Below, one piece after another: positions 1 through 7,644 of a stretch of 13,674 nt of DNA (position 1 is the stretch's first letter; each line of letters starts with the position of its first letter). A program made the translations under genes and the position numbers. The notes beneath the pieces were generated by a model. It did no database searches, was not told the DNA's origin, and saw only the letters and a program-made list of their open reading frames with translations. The stretch comes from MAG-120531 sp029242825 (GTDB lineage Bacteria; Bacteroidota; Bacteroidia; Flavobacteriales; Flavobacteriaceae), in contig JAQWTF010000034.1 in assembly GCA_029242825.1 (NCBI GenBank), positions 1 to 13,674 of the forward strand, written 5' to 3'.

Positions 1-464
1 CTTATGTTTTAAAGCCAGAAGAGTCAAAAGCACCTGATTTTCTAGCATCGGCGTTAGCTTCAGGAAATAAAGTTCAAGATTACCTCACTAAAAATATGAA
101 GTTAGGTTTAGTAGGAAACACCATATTATCCAATGCCTTAAGCGAAGCCAAGAGCAATGGACTCAGTCCAGCGATTTACACGCATCCTTTGGGTTTATAC
201 GGTCACTCGGCTGGTACAACTATAGGCATGTGGGACTCACAGAATGGTATTGATAAAGCAGACGGAAATGCCTACCCATTAAACCCTAATACCGTTTATG
301 CTATTGAGTTAAATAACACAGTTTATATTCCAGAGTGGAAAAGAGACATCAGAATTATGTTTGAGGAGGCAGGTTTTGTTGGTGAGGAAGGTTTTAGATA
401 TGTAAATGGAAGACAAACCAGTTTTCTGTTAATTCCAAGAGTTTCCCCTCAATTAGGAAATTAA
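1..464 (+). CDS. M24-family metallopeptidase (Xaa-Pro aminopeptidase-like), 3' end only
   Basis: The reading frame is open from the window edge (first full codon at base 3) to the TAA at 462-464, giving about 153 C-terminal residues; the start lies outside the window. The sequence contains THPLGLYGHSAG, with the GHSAG histidine codon at 204-206. This fits the histidine metal-ligand motif of the pita-bread fold (M24: methionine aminopeptidase, aminopeptidase P). It is followed by YAIELN (Glu codon 306-308) and FEEAGFV (363-368), which are plausible positions for the two late glutamate ligands. The two aspartate ligands would be upstream and cannot be checked. The family removes N-terminal residues or cleaves Xaa-Pro bonds using two metal ions. 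Whether this copy is secreted cannot be judged without the N-terminus. An internal ATG at 96 is in frame but is not the real start. The gene converges on the carboxyltransferase gene. Confidence 0.75.
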   Translation, partial: YVLKPEESKAPDFLASALASGNKVQDYLTKNMKLGLVGNTILSNALSEAKSNGLSPAIYTHPLGLYGHSAGTTIGMWDSQNGIDKADGNAYPLNPNTVYAIELNNTVYIPEWKRDIRIMFEEAGFVGEEGFRYVNGRQTSFLLIPRVSPQLGN

Positions 465-489
465 AATTTTTCTAAGTAGCTTTTTGTAA

Positions 490-516
490 TGAGAAATTAT
501 GATTCCTAATTTCTCA
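490..516. terminator. AT-rich hairpin between convergent genes, possible weak terminator
   Basis: A perfect inverted repeat has a 10-bp stem (490-499 with 507-516, core GAGAAATTA/TAATTTCTC) and a 7-nt loop. It lies 26 nt after the peptidase stop and about 60 nt from the end of the convergent carboxyltransferase gene. There is no T tract on either side and the stem is AT-rich, so it is a poor intrinsic terminator compared with the other three in this window. The rest of 465-578 shows nothing I can name. Confidence 0.3.
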
Positions 517-578
517 GTGTATATGTGTTGAGATTGGCTTGTTTGCAAGAGTTTTCAGAACACCTAACGCGTAGACGT

Positions 579-2204
579 TTACACTTGAAGGACTCCCATG
601 TTAAATTTTTCTTTTTGTGGTGCGTTATTGGCAGCATCTATTCCCATTGAGATCCATTTCCTAGTGTCTTTAGGGTCAATAATAGCATCTGTCCATAGTC
701 TTGCAGCAGCGTAATAAGGCGATATTTGTTTGTTGTATTTTTCTTGGATATTAGTCAAGAGCTCTTGTTCTTCTTGGGGATTTATTTGCTTGCCTTCTTT
801 TTTTAATTTGGCTTTTTCAATTTGCAAAAGTACCTGAGAAGCAGAATTCCCACTCATAACGGCTAAATTTGCAGAAGGCCAAGCGACTATAAGTCTTGGA
901 TCATAGGCTTTTCCGCACATGGCATAATTTCCAGCACCATAGCTATTTCCAATGATTACGGTGAATTTAGGCACCACAGAATTACTCACTGCATTGACCA
1001 TTTTGGCCCCGTCTTTTATAATACCGCCATGCTCACTTTTACTACCTACCATAAAACCACTCACATCTTGAAGAAATACTAAGGGAATTTTCTTCTGGTT
1101 ACAATTGGCTATAAAGCGGGTTGCTTTATCTGCTGCGTCGGAGTATATAACACCACCTAATTGCATTTCGCCTTTTGCATTTTTAACGACTGTTCTCTGA
1201 TTGGCTACAATTCCAACCGCCCAACCGTCAATTCTTGCATAGCCAGTCAATATGGTTTTACCATAGTCTTCTTTGTAGGGCTCAAAGGCAGAATTGTCTA
1301 CCAGTCCTTTAATTATTTCCATCATATCGTACTGGTCTGTTCTGGAAATAGGTAGGCTTGAAAGCATTTCTATATGGGAAACATTCGGTTTTATAGCATC
1401 GGCTTTATTATACCCTGCCAGTGTTGTTTCTCCGAGTTTGTCTACTAGGTTTTTAATTTTATCTAGAGCATCTTTATCATTTTTAGCTTTGTAGTCTGTT
1501 ACGCCACTAATTTCACAATGCGTTGTTGCTCCCCCTAAAGTTTCATTATCAATAGTTTCCCCAATGGCTGCTTTGACCAAGTAGCTACCAGCTAAAAATA
1601 TACTAGCAGTTTTGTCTACTATAATGGCTTCATCACTCATGATTGGTAGGTAGGCCCCTCCAGCCACACAGCTTCCCATAATAGCAGCTATTTGAACAAT
1701 ACCCATACTACTCATTTTAGCGTTGTTTCTGAAAATCCGACCAAAATGTTCTTTATCTGGGAAAATTTCGTCCTGCAAAGGCAAATAAACCCCTGCTGAA
1801 TCTACCAAGTAAATAATTGGAATGTTATTTTCCATGGCTATTTCTTGGGCCCTTAGATTTTTTTTGGCAGTAGAAGGAAACCAAGCACCTGCTTTTACAG
1901 TGGCATCATTAGCGACTACAATACATTGTTTGCCACCAATATACCCCATGACAACCACTACACCAGCACTAGGGCAGCCTCCGTGTTCTGAGTACATATC
2001 TAAGGCAGTGAGTGCGCCAATTTCAATTTGAGGTGATTTATCTAATAAATAAGCAATGCGCTCTCTGGCAGAAAGTTTGCCCTTTTCTGCTTCTTTTTTT
2101 AGTTTGGCTTCCCCGCCACCTAACATCACTTTTTTTAATGTATTCTCTAAAGTTTTTACACTTTCATTGTGGTGACTTAAATTGGTTTTATTTTTGGTGC
2201 TCAT
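579..2204 (-). CDS. Acyl-CoA carboxylase carboxyltransferase (beta) subunit, methylcrotonyl-CoA carboxylase-like
   Basis: The 541-aa protein is a full-length biotin-dependent carboxyltransferase, which moves CO2 from carboxybiotin to an acyl-CoA in the cytoplasm. The N-terminal crotonase-like half has KLSARERI (43-50), VVANDATVKAGAW (96-108), LRAQEIAMENNIPIIYLVDSAG (118-138) and the oxyanion loop GSCVAGGAYLP (177-187). The C-terminal half has FLQDVSGFMVG and a second oxyanion loop, GNSYGAGNYAM. FPDKEHFGRIF and the overall length (beta-MCC is about 535 aa) favour methylcrotonyl-CoA carboxylase (leucine breakdown) over propionyl-CoA carboxylase, but the substrate is inferred. No biotin carboxylase/biotin carrier partner is adjacent, so the alpha subunit must be encoded elsewhere. 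I chose the ATG at 2204 (MSTKNKT). An in-frame TTG at 2237 would add 11 residues of non-family sequence and is less likely. No clear promoter is visible upstream. Confidence 0.9.
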   Translation of the reverse strand: MSTKNKTNLSHHNESVKTLENTLKKVMLGGGEAKLKKEAEKGKLSARERIAYLLDKSPQIEIGALTALDMYSEHGGCPSAGVVVVMGYIGGKQCIVVANDATVKAGAWFPSTAKKNLRAQEIAMENNIPIIYLVDSAGVYLPLQDEIFPDKEHFGRIFRNNAKMSSMGIVQIAAIMGSCVAGGAYLPIMSDEAIIVDKTASIFLAGSYLVKAAIGETIDNETLGGATTHCEISGVTDYKAKNDKDALDKIKNLVDKLGETTLAGYNKADAIKPNVSHIEMLSSLPISRTDQYDMMEIIKGLVDNSAFEPYKEDYGKTILTGYARIDGWAVGIVANQRTVVKNAKGEMQLGGVIYSDAADKATRFIANCNQKKIPLVFLQDVSGFMVGSKSEHGGIIKDGAKMVNAVSNSVVPKFTVIIGNSYGAGNYAMCGKAYDPRLIVAWPSANLAVMSGNSASQVLLQIEKAKLKKEGKQINPQEEQELLTNIQEKYNKQISPYYAAARLWTDAIIDPKDTRKWISMGIDAANNAPQKEKFNMGVLQV

Positions 2205-2263
2205 AGGGCTACAAAGTCTTTTTATTAGCAAATTCAACCATAAATATACGTTGTAATATTGAT

Positions 2264-2271
2264 TAACTTTG
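2264..2271 (+). promoter_or_regulatory. Bacteroidota-type -7 element for the Gfo/Idh/MocA gene
   Basis: TAACTTTG matches the Bacteroidota sigma-factor -7 consensus TAnnTTTG and lies 37 nt before the ATG at 2309, which fits a short A/T-rich leader. A TTG at 2251-2253 is too close to serve as the -33 element, and no TTG occurs at the usual 19-22 nt spacing, so only half of the promoter is supported. Confidence 0.45.
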
Positions 2272-2308
2272 TAGGAGAATCTATATTCTAATCAAATTTT
2301 ATAAGAAA

Positions 2309-3274
2309 ATGACGTATTGGGGAATTATTGGATTGGGCAGTATTGCGCACCATTTTGTGAAGGATTTGGCTTTAGTGCCAGAGGCCAAGTTATACGGGGT
2401 TGCCTCAAGATCATTGGAGAAAGCCAATAACTTTGCAAGGGAATATTCAGCTGAGAAAGCTTTTGGCTCCTATGAGGAATTATTAAAAGATCCTTTAGTG
2501 TCTGTGGTGTATATTGCCACACCACACAGCAGCCACAGAGAGTGGGCTATAAAAGCAATGAAAGCTGGAAAGCATGTGCTTTGTGAGAAACCATTGGGGT
2601 TAAATGCTCTAGAAGTCAAGGAAATGATCTCACAAGCTAAAACCTCAGGAGTGTTTTTTATGGAGGCTCTTTGGACCAGGTTTAATCCGAGCATAGAAGC
2701 TGTGGTAAATAGAATTCACGCCAATGAAATTGGTGCTATTCAGTACCTTCATGCAGATTTTGGATTTTACGCTATGGACAGAGACCCTCAAAGTAGGGTC
2801 TTAAATCCAGCCCTTGGTGGAGGATCTCTTCTAGACATAGGTATTTACCCTATTTTTCTGAGCTATTTGCTTTTGGGTATGCCTGAAAGTATCATGGCCA
2901 CATCTAATTTTAACGAGAGCGGAACAGAGTTACAAACAGCGATGATTTTTAACTACAAAAAAGCCAAAGCGGTATTGTATAGCGGTTTTACTTCTAAATC
3001 TTCTATGGTGGCGCAAATTAGCGGTCATGAGGGACTGATTACGATTGATTCAAGATGGCATGAATGCCAAGGCTTTAAAGTAGAAAAAGAGAATGATAAT
3101 GACATTGAAAGTGTTTCTCTGCCAACACTTGGAAGGGGATATACCTATGAAATTAAAGCAGTACACGAGGCATTATTACAGGATTGGAATGAACATCCAA
3201 AATGGACCCATCAAGATAGCTTAAACCTCTCTGAATTACTAGATGCGGTTCAATTAGCTGCCAAAAATCAATAA
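2309..3274 (+). CDS. Gfo/Idh/MocA-family NAD(P)-dependent oxidoreductase
   Basis: A 321-aa protein of normal family length. The N-terminal Rossmann domain (about 1-120) begins with the dinucleotide-binding GLGSIA (8-13) and ends at EKPLG (93-97), whose lysine is the conserved catalytic/binding residue. The C-terminal alpha/beta domain carries GGGSLLDIGIYPI (170-182). Its Asp176 and Tyr180 match the catalytic pattern of the dihydrodiol dehydrogenase/glucose-fructose oxidoreductase branch. Such enzymes oxidise or reduce sugars, inositols or diols in the cytoplasm; the substrate cannot be read from the sequence. There is no signal peptide, unlike glucose-fructose oxidoreductase itself. The gene is flanked by the divergent carboxyltransferase gene and by the ettA unit 91 nt downstream, so the context does not suggest a sugar pathway. 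Start ATG 2309 places the Rossmann strand directly at the N-terminus, as expected. Confidence 0.88.
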   Translation: MTYWGIIGLGSIAHHFVKDLALVPEAKLYGVASRSLEKANNFAREYSAEKAFGSYEELLKDPLVSVVYIATPHSSHREWAIKAMKAGKHVLCEKPLGLNALEVKEMISQAKTSGVFFMEALWTRFNPSIEAVVNRIHANEIGAIQYLHADFGFYAMDRDPQSRVLNPALGGGSLLDIGIYPIFLSYLLLGMPESIMATSNFNESGTELQTAMIFNYKKAKAVLYSGFTSKSSMVAQISGHEGLITIDSRWHECQGFKVEKENDNDIESVSLPTLGRGYTYEIKAVHEALLQDWNEHPKWTHQDSLNLSELLDAVQLAAKNQ

Positions 3275-3365
3275 ATAGGGCTATTTAATCGTGTTCTTCT
3301 TAACAATAAGGTAACATAAAGCCAATTTTTACGATATTTGTGGCTTACTAATTAGAACTATAATT

Positions 3366-3542
3366 ATGAATAAGAATACCGTTTTAGCCTGGGCTACATT
3401 TATTATGTGTTTTATGGGTGTTTTACTCATAGGCCTTGGCGCTTTTAGATATGACGATGTTGCAGGATGGGGCTTTGCCGCTGTGGGTATTGGTTTTTTT
3501 GCCAATGCATGGGTATTTAATGCTTTAAAAGGAAGGGTTTAA
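3366..3542 (+). CDS. Small two-helix membrane protein (58 aa) upstream of ettA
   Basis: The ORF runs from ATG 3366 to TAA 3540-3542 and encodes 58 residues. Two hydrophobic segments are visible: about residues 6-26 (from TVLAWATF to LIGLGAF) and about 34-53 (from GWGFAAVG to AWVFNAL), joined by a short polar turn, RYDDVA. The tail KGRV is basic. This looks like a helical hairpin in the inner membrane with both ends probably cytoplasmic. I recall a family of short flavobacterial membrane proteins of this kind annotated as CAL67264 family; that assignment is from memory and unverified. The stop is 17 nt before the ettA ATG and no terminator lies between, so the two are very likely co-transcribed. 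The 91 nt upstream hold only a near-match to a -7 element (GATATTTG, ending about 30 nt before the ATG). Confidence 0.75.
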   Translation: MNKNTVLAWATFIMCFMGVLLIGLGAFRYDDVAGWGFAAVGIGFFANAWVFNALKGRV

Positions 3543-3559
3543 CAAAATTACTACACAAT

Positions 3560-5251
3560 ATGTCAGACGAAAAGAAAGTCATTTTTTCAATGTCAGGAGT
3601 GACTAAAACTTATAAAACAGCCAATACACCCGTTTTAAAAAATATATACCTCAGTTTTTTTTATGGGGCTAAGATTGGGATTTTAGGACTCAATGGCTCT
3701 GGTAAATCTACCTTGTTAAAAATCATAGCAGGAGTAGATAAAAACTTTCAAGGAGATGTTGTTTTCTCTCCAGGATACAAAGTGGGTTATTTAGAACAAG
3801 AACCACAATTAGATCCAGAAAAAACAGTCTTAGAAGTGGTTAAAGAAGGCGTTGCAGAGACCGTAGCGCTTCTAGATGAGTACAATAAAATTAACGATAT
3901 GTTTGGGCTTCCTGAAGTCTATGAAGATGCAGATAAAATGCAGAAACTCATGGACAAGCAGGCTGTTTTACAAGATCAGATAGACGCTTCCAATGCTTGG
4001 GAATTAGACACCAAATTAAATATTGCAATGGACGCTTTAAGGACACCAGATTCTGAAAAGAAAATTGGGGTATTATCTGGTGGAGAAAAACGACGTGTGG
4101 CACTGTGTAGGTTATTACTTCAAGAGCCAGAGATTTTATTGTTAGATGAACCAACCAACCACTTAGACGCGGAATCTGTTCATTGGTTAGAGCACCATTT
4201 GGCCACTTATAAAGGCACAGTCATTGCAGTAACACACGATAGGTATTTCTTAGATAATGTAGCCGGATGGATTCTTGAGTTAGACAGGGGAGAAGGTATT
4301 CCTTGGAAGGGCAATTATTCTAGCTGGTTGGATCAGAAATCTAAGCGAATGGCCCAAGAAAGCAAAACTGCTTCAAAGCGTCAAAAAACATTAGAACGTG
4401 AGTTAGAATGGGTGAAACAAGGTGCCAAGGGTAGACAAACCAAGCAAAAAGCCAGGTTGAATAATTACGATAAATTATTGAGTCAAGACCAAAAGCAATT
4501 GGATGAGAAATTAGAGATATTTATTCCTAATGGTCCTAGACTTGGTACAAACGTACTTGAAGCTACAGATATCTCCAAGGGATACGAAGACAAACTCCTT
4601 TATGAATCCTTGAATTTTAATTTACCTCAAGCAGGTATAGTGGGTATTATTGGGCCAAACGGAGCTGGTAAAACTACTATTTTTAGAATGATCATGGGAG
4701 AGGAAACTCCAGATAAGGGGTCTTTTAAAGTTGGTGATACTGCTAAGATTGCTTATGTTGATCAAAGTCACAGTAATATAGATCCTGACAAGAGTATCTG
4801 GGAAAATTTTTCAGACGGTCAAGAACTCATCATGATGGGAGATAAGCAAGTGAATTCTAGGGCTTATTTAAGTAGGTTTAATTTTTCAGGATCTGAACAA
4901 AATAAAAAAGTAAATATGTTATCCGGTGGGGAACGCAACCGTTTGCACCTGGCCATGACCTTAAAAGAAGAGGGTAACGTATTGCTTTTAGATGAACCTA
5001 CCAATGATTTAGATGTTAACACCTTAAGGGCTTTAGAAGAAGGTCTTGAGAATTTTGCAGGATGTGCAGTAGTGATTTCTCACGACCGTTGGTTCTTAGA
5101 TAGAATTTGCACCCATATTCTTGCTTTTGAAGGAGATTCTCAGGTGTATTTCTTTGAAGGGTCTTTCTCTGATTATGAAGAAAACAAGAAAAAACGCCTT
5201 GGAGGTGACCTTATGCCTAAGCGTATTAAGTATAAAAAATTGATCAGATAA
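3560..5251 (+). CDS. ettA: Energy-dependent translational throttle protein EttA (ABC-F ATPase)
   Basis: A 563-aa soluble tandem ABC ATPase without membrane segments. ABC1 has Walker A GLNGSGKST (43-51), signature LSGGE (172-176), Walker B with catalytic Glu LLLDEP (193-198, Glu197) and switch His226. ABC2 has Walker A GPNGAGKTT (365-373), signature LSGGE (454-458), Walker B 475-480 (Glu479) and His508. Between them lies a charged helical linker (about 245-325), the P-site tRNA interaction motif typical of ABC-F proteins. LDRGEGIPWKGNYSSWLDQK and the ending GSFSDYEENKKKRLG are characteristic of the EttA branch (E. coli EttA is 555 aa). In E. coli EttA binds the ribosomal E site and gates the first elongation steps according to the ATP/ADP ratio. 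All catalytic residues are present. The gene is preceded by a small membrane-protein gene and closed by a strong terminator. Confidence 0.95.
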   Translation: MSDEKKVIFSMSGVTKTYKTANTPVLKNIYLSFFYGAKIGILGLNGSGKSTLLKIIAGVDKNFQGDVVFSPGYKVGYLEQEPQLDPEKTVLEVVKEGVAETVALLDEYNKINDMFGLPEVYEDADKMQKLMDKQAVLQDQIDASNAWELDTKLNIAMDALRTPDSEKKIGVLSGGEKRRVALCRLLLQEPEILLLDEPTNHLDAESVHWLEHHLATYKGTVIAVTHDRYFLDNVAGWILELDRGEGIPWKGNYSSWLDQKSKRMAQESKTASKRQKTLERELEWVKQGAKGRQTKQKARLNNYDKLLSQDQKQLDEKLEIFIPNGPRLGTNVLEATDISKGYEDKLLYESLNFNLPQAGIVGIIGPNGAGKTTIFRMIMGEETPDKGSFKVGDTAKIAYVDQSHSNIDPDKSIWENFSDGQELIMMGDKQVNSRAYLSRFNFSGSEQNKKVNMLSGGERNRLHLAMTLKEEGNVLLLDEPTNDLDVNTLRALEEGLENFAGCAVVISHDRWFLDRICTHILAFEGDSQVYFFEGSFSDYEENKKKRLGGDLMPKRIKYKKLIR

Positions 5252-5270
5252 CATTAATTTACAAATACTT

Positions 5271-5301
5271 AAAAAGCCCCTAGACTATCTAGGGGCTTTT
5301 T
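5271..5301. terminator. Strong bidirectional intrinsic terminator after ettA
   Basis: A perfect 14-bp stem (5271-5284 with 5288-5301, core AGCCCCTAGA/TCTAGGGGCT) has a 3-nt loop. It begins with five A and ends with five T, so a U tract is transcribed in either direction. It lies 19 nt after the ettA stop and about 60 nt from the end of the convergent metallo-beta-lactamase-fold gene, and probably serves both. Confidence 0.9.
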
Positions 5302-5362
5302 ATTTATAGGTGGTTAAAATGACGGTATCTCCGTAAAGTATAGCTCTCATTTTATCCGTAAA

Positions 5363-6118
5363 TTAAAACGGATCTCTAGGGTACCAATCTAATTGAATGA
5401 CTTCAATCTTTGCAGTACTTTTTTCAATAAGATGCTTAAAGCGCGCAACATCGCTCACATTTGGTTTTCCACGATAATGATAGGGATAGACCTTTTTTGG
5501 AGTAAAAGCGATCACAGCGTCTGCCGCTGAGGCCTCTGTCATGGTGTATGGTAAGTTCATGCACACAAAAGCCATATCTATATTTTTTAGGCTTCTCATT
5601 TCTTCAATATCTTCGGTATCTCCAGAGAAATAGATCCTTTTTTGATCTATAGTAATGACATAGCCATTTCCCCTTCCTTTGGTGTGAAAGTCAAGGGCTT
5701 CTTCTCTTAAGTTATACATAGGAATGGCTTCAATGCTCATCCCGTTGCTATTCATTACAGCACCATTGGATAATATGCTAGTTTTAGCCAATAATGCAGG
5801 CGTCATTTTGTCTGCTACGGCTTGTGGAGCAATAATGGAAGTGCCCTCTTGAATTAAAGCACCCAATGTTTTGGGATTAAAATGATCCCAATGTATATCT
5901 GTAATAAGCACCAGATCTGGAGTAGGATAATTTGCATACCATTCTGCTTCCCCTACTGGATCTACATAAATAGTAGTATTACCATGTAGTAATAGGGTAG
6001 AGGCATGTTCTATTGGAATAACCTCAACCTCTTGAGCTGTTGCGTGATTGTTCCAAAGGCATATAAATCCAAATGAAATTAGAACAACTAATTTTCTGAT
6101 AAATAGGATATTTCTCAT
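5363..6118 (-). CDS. Secreted metallo-beta-lactamase-fold hydrolase
   Basis: A 251-aa protein. Residues 1-28 form a signal peptide (MRNILFIRK, a hydrophobic core, then a likely cleavage after ATA or ATAQ at 26-29), so the mature enzyme is probably periplasmic. The fold is shown by YVDPVG (51-56), the metal motif DIHWDH (74-79), a possible ligand His145, SGDT (165-168, bridging Asp167) and His214 in YPYHY. The canonical HxHxDH motif is changed to DxHxDH: the first metal histidine is Asp74. As far as I remember, such a change occurs in some UlaG-like branches and need not abolish activity. The substrate is unknown; antibiotic resistance should not be inferred. The gene follows a GNAT gene by 11 nt on the same strand, and the two are likely one transcript. 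Confidence 0.85.
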   Translation of the reverse strand: MRNILFIRKLVVLISFGFICLWNNHATAQEVEVIPIEHASTLLLHGNTTIYVDPVGEAEWYANYPTPDLVLITDIHWDHFNPKTLGALIQEGTSIIAPQAVADKMTPALLAKTSILSNGAVMNSNGMSIEAIPMYNLREEALDFHTKGRGNGYVITIDQKRIYFSGDTEDIEEMRSLKNIDMAFVCMNLPYTMTEASAADAVIAFTPKKVYPYHYRGKPNVSDVARFKHLIEKSTAKIEVIQLDWYPRDPF

Positions 6119-6129
6119 AGTGTATTGCT

Positions 6130-6597
6130 TTAGAATATTAATTCCATTTTTATGTCACATCTTTCATAATGTACTTCTTTTTCTACAGGAATCTCTACAA
6201 ATCCTTGTTTTCTGTAGAGGTGTATGGCATTTTCTAATTTCCTGCTCGAGTAGAGCACGATTTTAGGCCATGCTTGCTTTTTTGAAAATTCAATGGCGTA
6301 GGTCAAAAGTGCCTCACCTATTTTCTTTCCCTGAAACTTTGGATCTACAGCCATTTTACTCAATTCAAAATCACCATTTTTTAAGGGAATAATCGCAAAA
6401 CATCCCACAATGTCCTCTTGTACACGTCCCATAAAAATAAATCCACCCTTTTTAAGAATGTACTCATCTACGTTAGACAATACCTTTTCATCAATAGGCT
6501 CAACCCTAAAAAATTCTTTTAACCACCTTGTATTTAGTGCTTTAAATGCATTGGCGTGATTTTTTTCGAAAGGAATAATCTCTAGCGAGGCTAACAT
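6130..6597 (-). CDS. GNAT-family N-acetyltransferase
   Basis: A 155-aa single-domain protein with the GNAT pattern. Motif A spans about 77-100: a beta strand FELSKMAV, then the pyrophosphate-binding loop FQGKKIGEALL (88-98). Motif B follows at about 112-134, with LYSSRKLENAIHLYRKQGF containing the typical AIHLYRKxGF end. It transfers an acetyl group from acetyl-CoA to an unknown amine; the cytoplasm is expected. Lys92 replaces the more usual glycine of QGxGxG, a common variant. I chose ATG 6597 (MLASLEIIPF). An upstream in-frame start at 6660 would add 21 residues unlike the family and would run into the leader of the divergent gene. It ends 11 nt before the metallo-beta-lactamase-fold gene, so the two probably form an operon. 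Confidence 0.85.
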   Translation of the reverse strand: MLASLEIIPFEKNHANAFKALNTRWLKEFFRVEPIDEKVLSNVDEYILKKGGFIFMGRVQEDIVGCFAIIPLKNGDFELSKMAVDPKFQGKKIGEALLTYAIEFSKKQAWPKIVLYSSRKLENAIHLYRKQGFVEIPVEKEVHYERCDIKMELIF

Positions 6598-6711
6598 GAG
6601 CGGAACGTATTGAATAAAATGAACAATTTTTATATAAAAATATGTAAAAATAAAATCCAAACAACCCGCTTTGCCGTATATATAATTTTAAAACCTAATT
6701 TTAATTTTATT

Positions 6712-7593
6712 ATGTCAAATCAAGAAAACAACTCTTTAAAGAGAATTACCATTGCATTAGGGGTATTATTTGCCGCTACATTAATTTTTTCAATTGCACT
6801 TTTTGTAGATAAACAAAATACAGAAGCTGCACTCACAGAAGAAAAAGCTATTGTTATAGAAGACTTAAATAGTTTAAAATCTGATTACGAAAAAGTAAGC
6901 TCTCAAAACACTGCTGTAAATCAAGAATTAGCTGCAGCTAAGGCAGAGATTACTGCTTTCATAGATTCAGTAACTGTGTTGAATGCAGATATAGCAAGTT
7001 TAAGAAAATACAGAAATCAGGTGTATAGACTTAGAAAAGAGCGTACTGCATTATTAGAGCAAGTTGCTACTTTAACGGCGAACAACGCTAAATTAACTGA
7101 AGAGAGAAACCAAACTTTTGAAGCATTAGAAGCTCAAACTGCTGAAAACCAAACTTTGGTAGCGCAGAACACTAAATTAGCGGACGCTGTAGAAAGAGGG
7201 TCTTCATTAATTTTAGAATCTTTTTCTGTGCAAGCAGTAAAAGAAAGAAATTCTGGTAAATTTACAGACACTAGAAGAGCTAGAAGAGCAGACGCTTTTA
7301 AAGTGTGTTATACGGTTGCTAAAAATGTATTGACTTCTGCAGGAGATACTAACTTTTATATTGAAGTATTGGATCCTCAAGGAAATGTTATGGGAGACGC
7401 TCAAACTGCTTCTGTAGATGGTGGCGCTACATTAAGTTACAGTAAATCTACTGAGTTCTTATACGAAAATGCTTCTATTGACGTATGTGATTATGTAAGT
7501 GCTGGAGGTGATTTTGCTAAAGGAAATTACATGGTAAATGTTTACGATGCTAAATTACAATTATTAGGAACGTCTACTTTCACATTAAAGTAA
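6712..7593 (+). CDS. Membrane-anchored coiled-coil protein with C-terminal beta domain, function unknown
   Basis: A 293-aa protein. It has a short cytoplasmic N-terminus (1-11, ending KR), one transmembrane helix (about 12-32, from ITIALGVLF to SIALFVD), then a long Ala/Glu/Leu/Asn-rich heptad region (about 38-162), predicted as a coiled coil in the periplasm. The final domain (about 165-293) contains YIEVLDPQGNVMGD and YMVNVYDAKLQLLGTSTFTL, which read as strands of an Ig-like beta sandwich. Two cysteines (Cys199, Cys259) lie in this domain and could pair. Similar flavobacterial proteins are sometimes labelled chromosome partitioning protein because of the coiled coil, but there is no Walker motif and that label is not supported. 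Start ATG 6712 was chosen because the anchor follows it at normal distance; an upstream ATG at 6610 would overlap the divergent gene's leader. A strong terminator follows, so it is probably monocistronic. Confidence 0.8.
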   Translation: MSNQENNSLKRITIALGVLFAATLIFSIALFVDKQNTEAALTEEKAIVIEDLNSLKSDYEKVSSQNTAVNQELAAAKAEITAFIDSVTVLNADIASLRKYRNQVYRLRKERTALLEQVATLTANNAKLTEERNQTFEALEAQTAENQTLVAQNTKLADAVERGSSLILESFSVQAVKERNSGKFTDTRRARRADAFKVCYTVAKNVLTSAGDTNFYIEVLDPQGNVMGDAQTASVDGGATLSYSKSTEFLYENASIDVCDYVSAGGDFAKGNYMVNVYDAKLQLLGTSTFTLK

Positions 7594-7612
7594 GCTCAGT
7601 TCTGTAAAATAT

Positions 7613-7644
7613 AAAAGGCCCGCTTTTAGCGGGCCTTTTTTTTT
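7613..7644 (+). terminator. Intrinsic terminator after the coiled-coil protein gene
   Basis: A perfect 11-bp GC-rich stem (7613-7623 with 7629-7639, core AAGGCCCGC/GCGGGCCTT) with a 5-nt loop is followed by T to 7644 (nine T in a row from 7636). It lies 19 nt after the stop. Four A on the 5' side mean it may also stop transcription coming from the convergent fumC gene. Confidence 0.92.

Noticed and set aside
1161..2206. Plus-strand open frames opposite the carboxyltransferase gene
   Set aside because: Shadow frames of a conserved gene; the translations are hydrophobic or cysteine-rich, without family resemblance.
2205..2237. TTG-initiated N-terminal extension of the carboxyltransferase
   Set aside because: It adds NLLIKRLCSP-type residues not expected in the family; the ATG at 2204 gives a normal hydrophilic N-terminus.
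5342..5375. Small inverted repeat around ATCCGT/ACGGAT at the end of the metallo-beta-lactamase-fold gene
   Set aside because: Only a 6-bp stem with an 8-nt AT loop and no T tract; expected by chance and overshadowed by the nearby strong terminator.
6670..6703. Possible promoter TTTG plus TAATTTTA for the coiled-coil gene
   Set aside because: The -7 element lacks the final G and would place the transcript start almost at the ATG; the AT-rich region gives many such near matches.
6598..6711. Upstream in-frame starts that make the GNAT gene (6660) and the coiled-coil gene (6610) overlap head to head
   Set aside because: Both extensions are AT-rich leader sequence read as protein. Family-like sequence begins at MLASLEI (6597) and MSNQENN (6712), leaving a normal divergent intergenic region.
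6712..7593. ParA/chromosome-partitioning identity for the coiled-coil protein
   Set aside because: No Walker A, A' or B motif is present; the resemblance would come only from coiled-coil composition.
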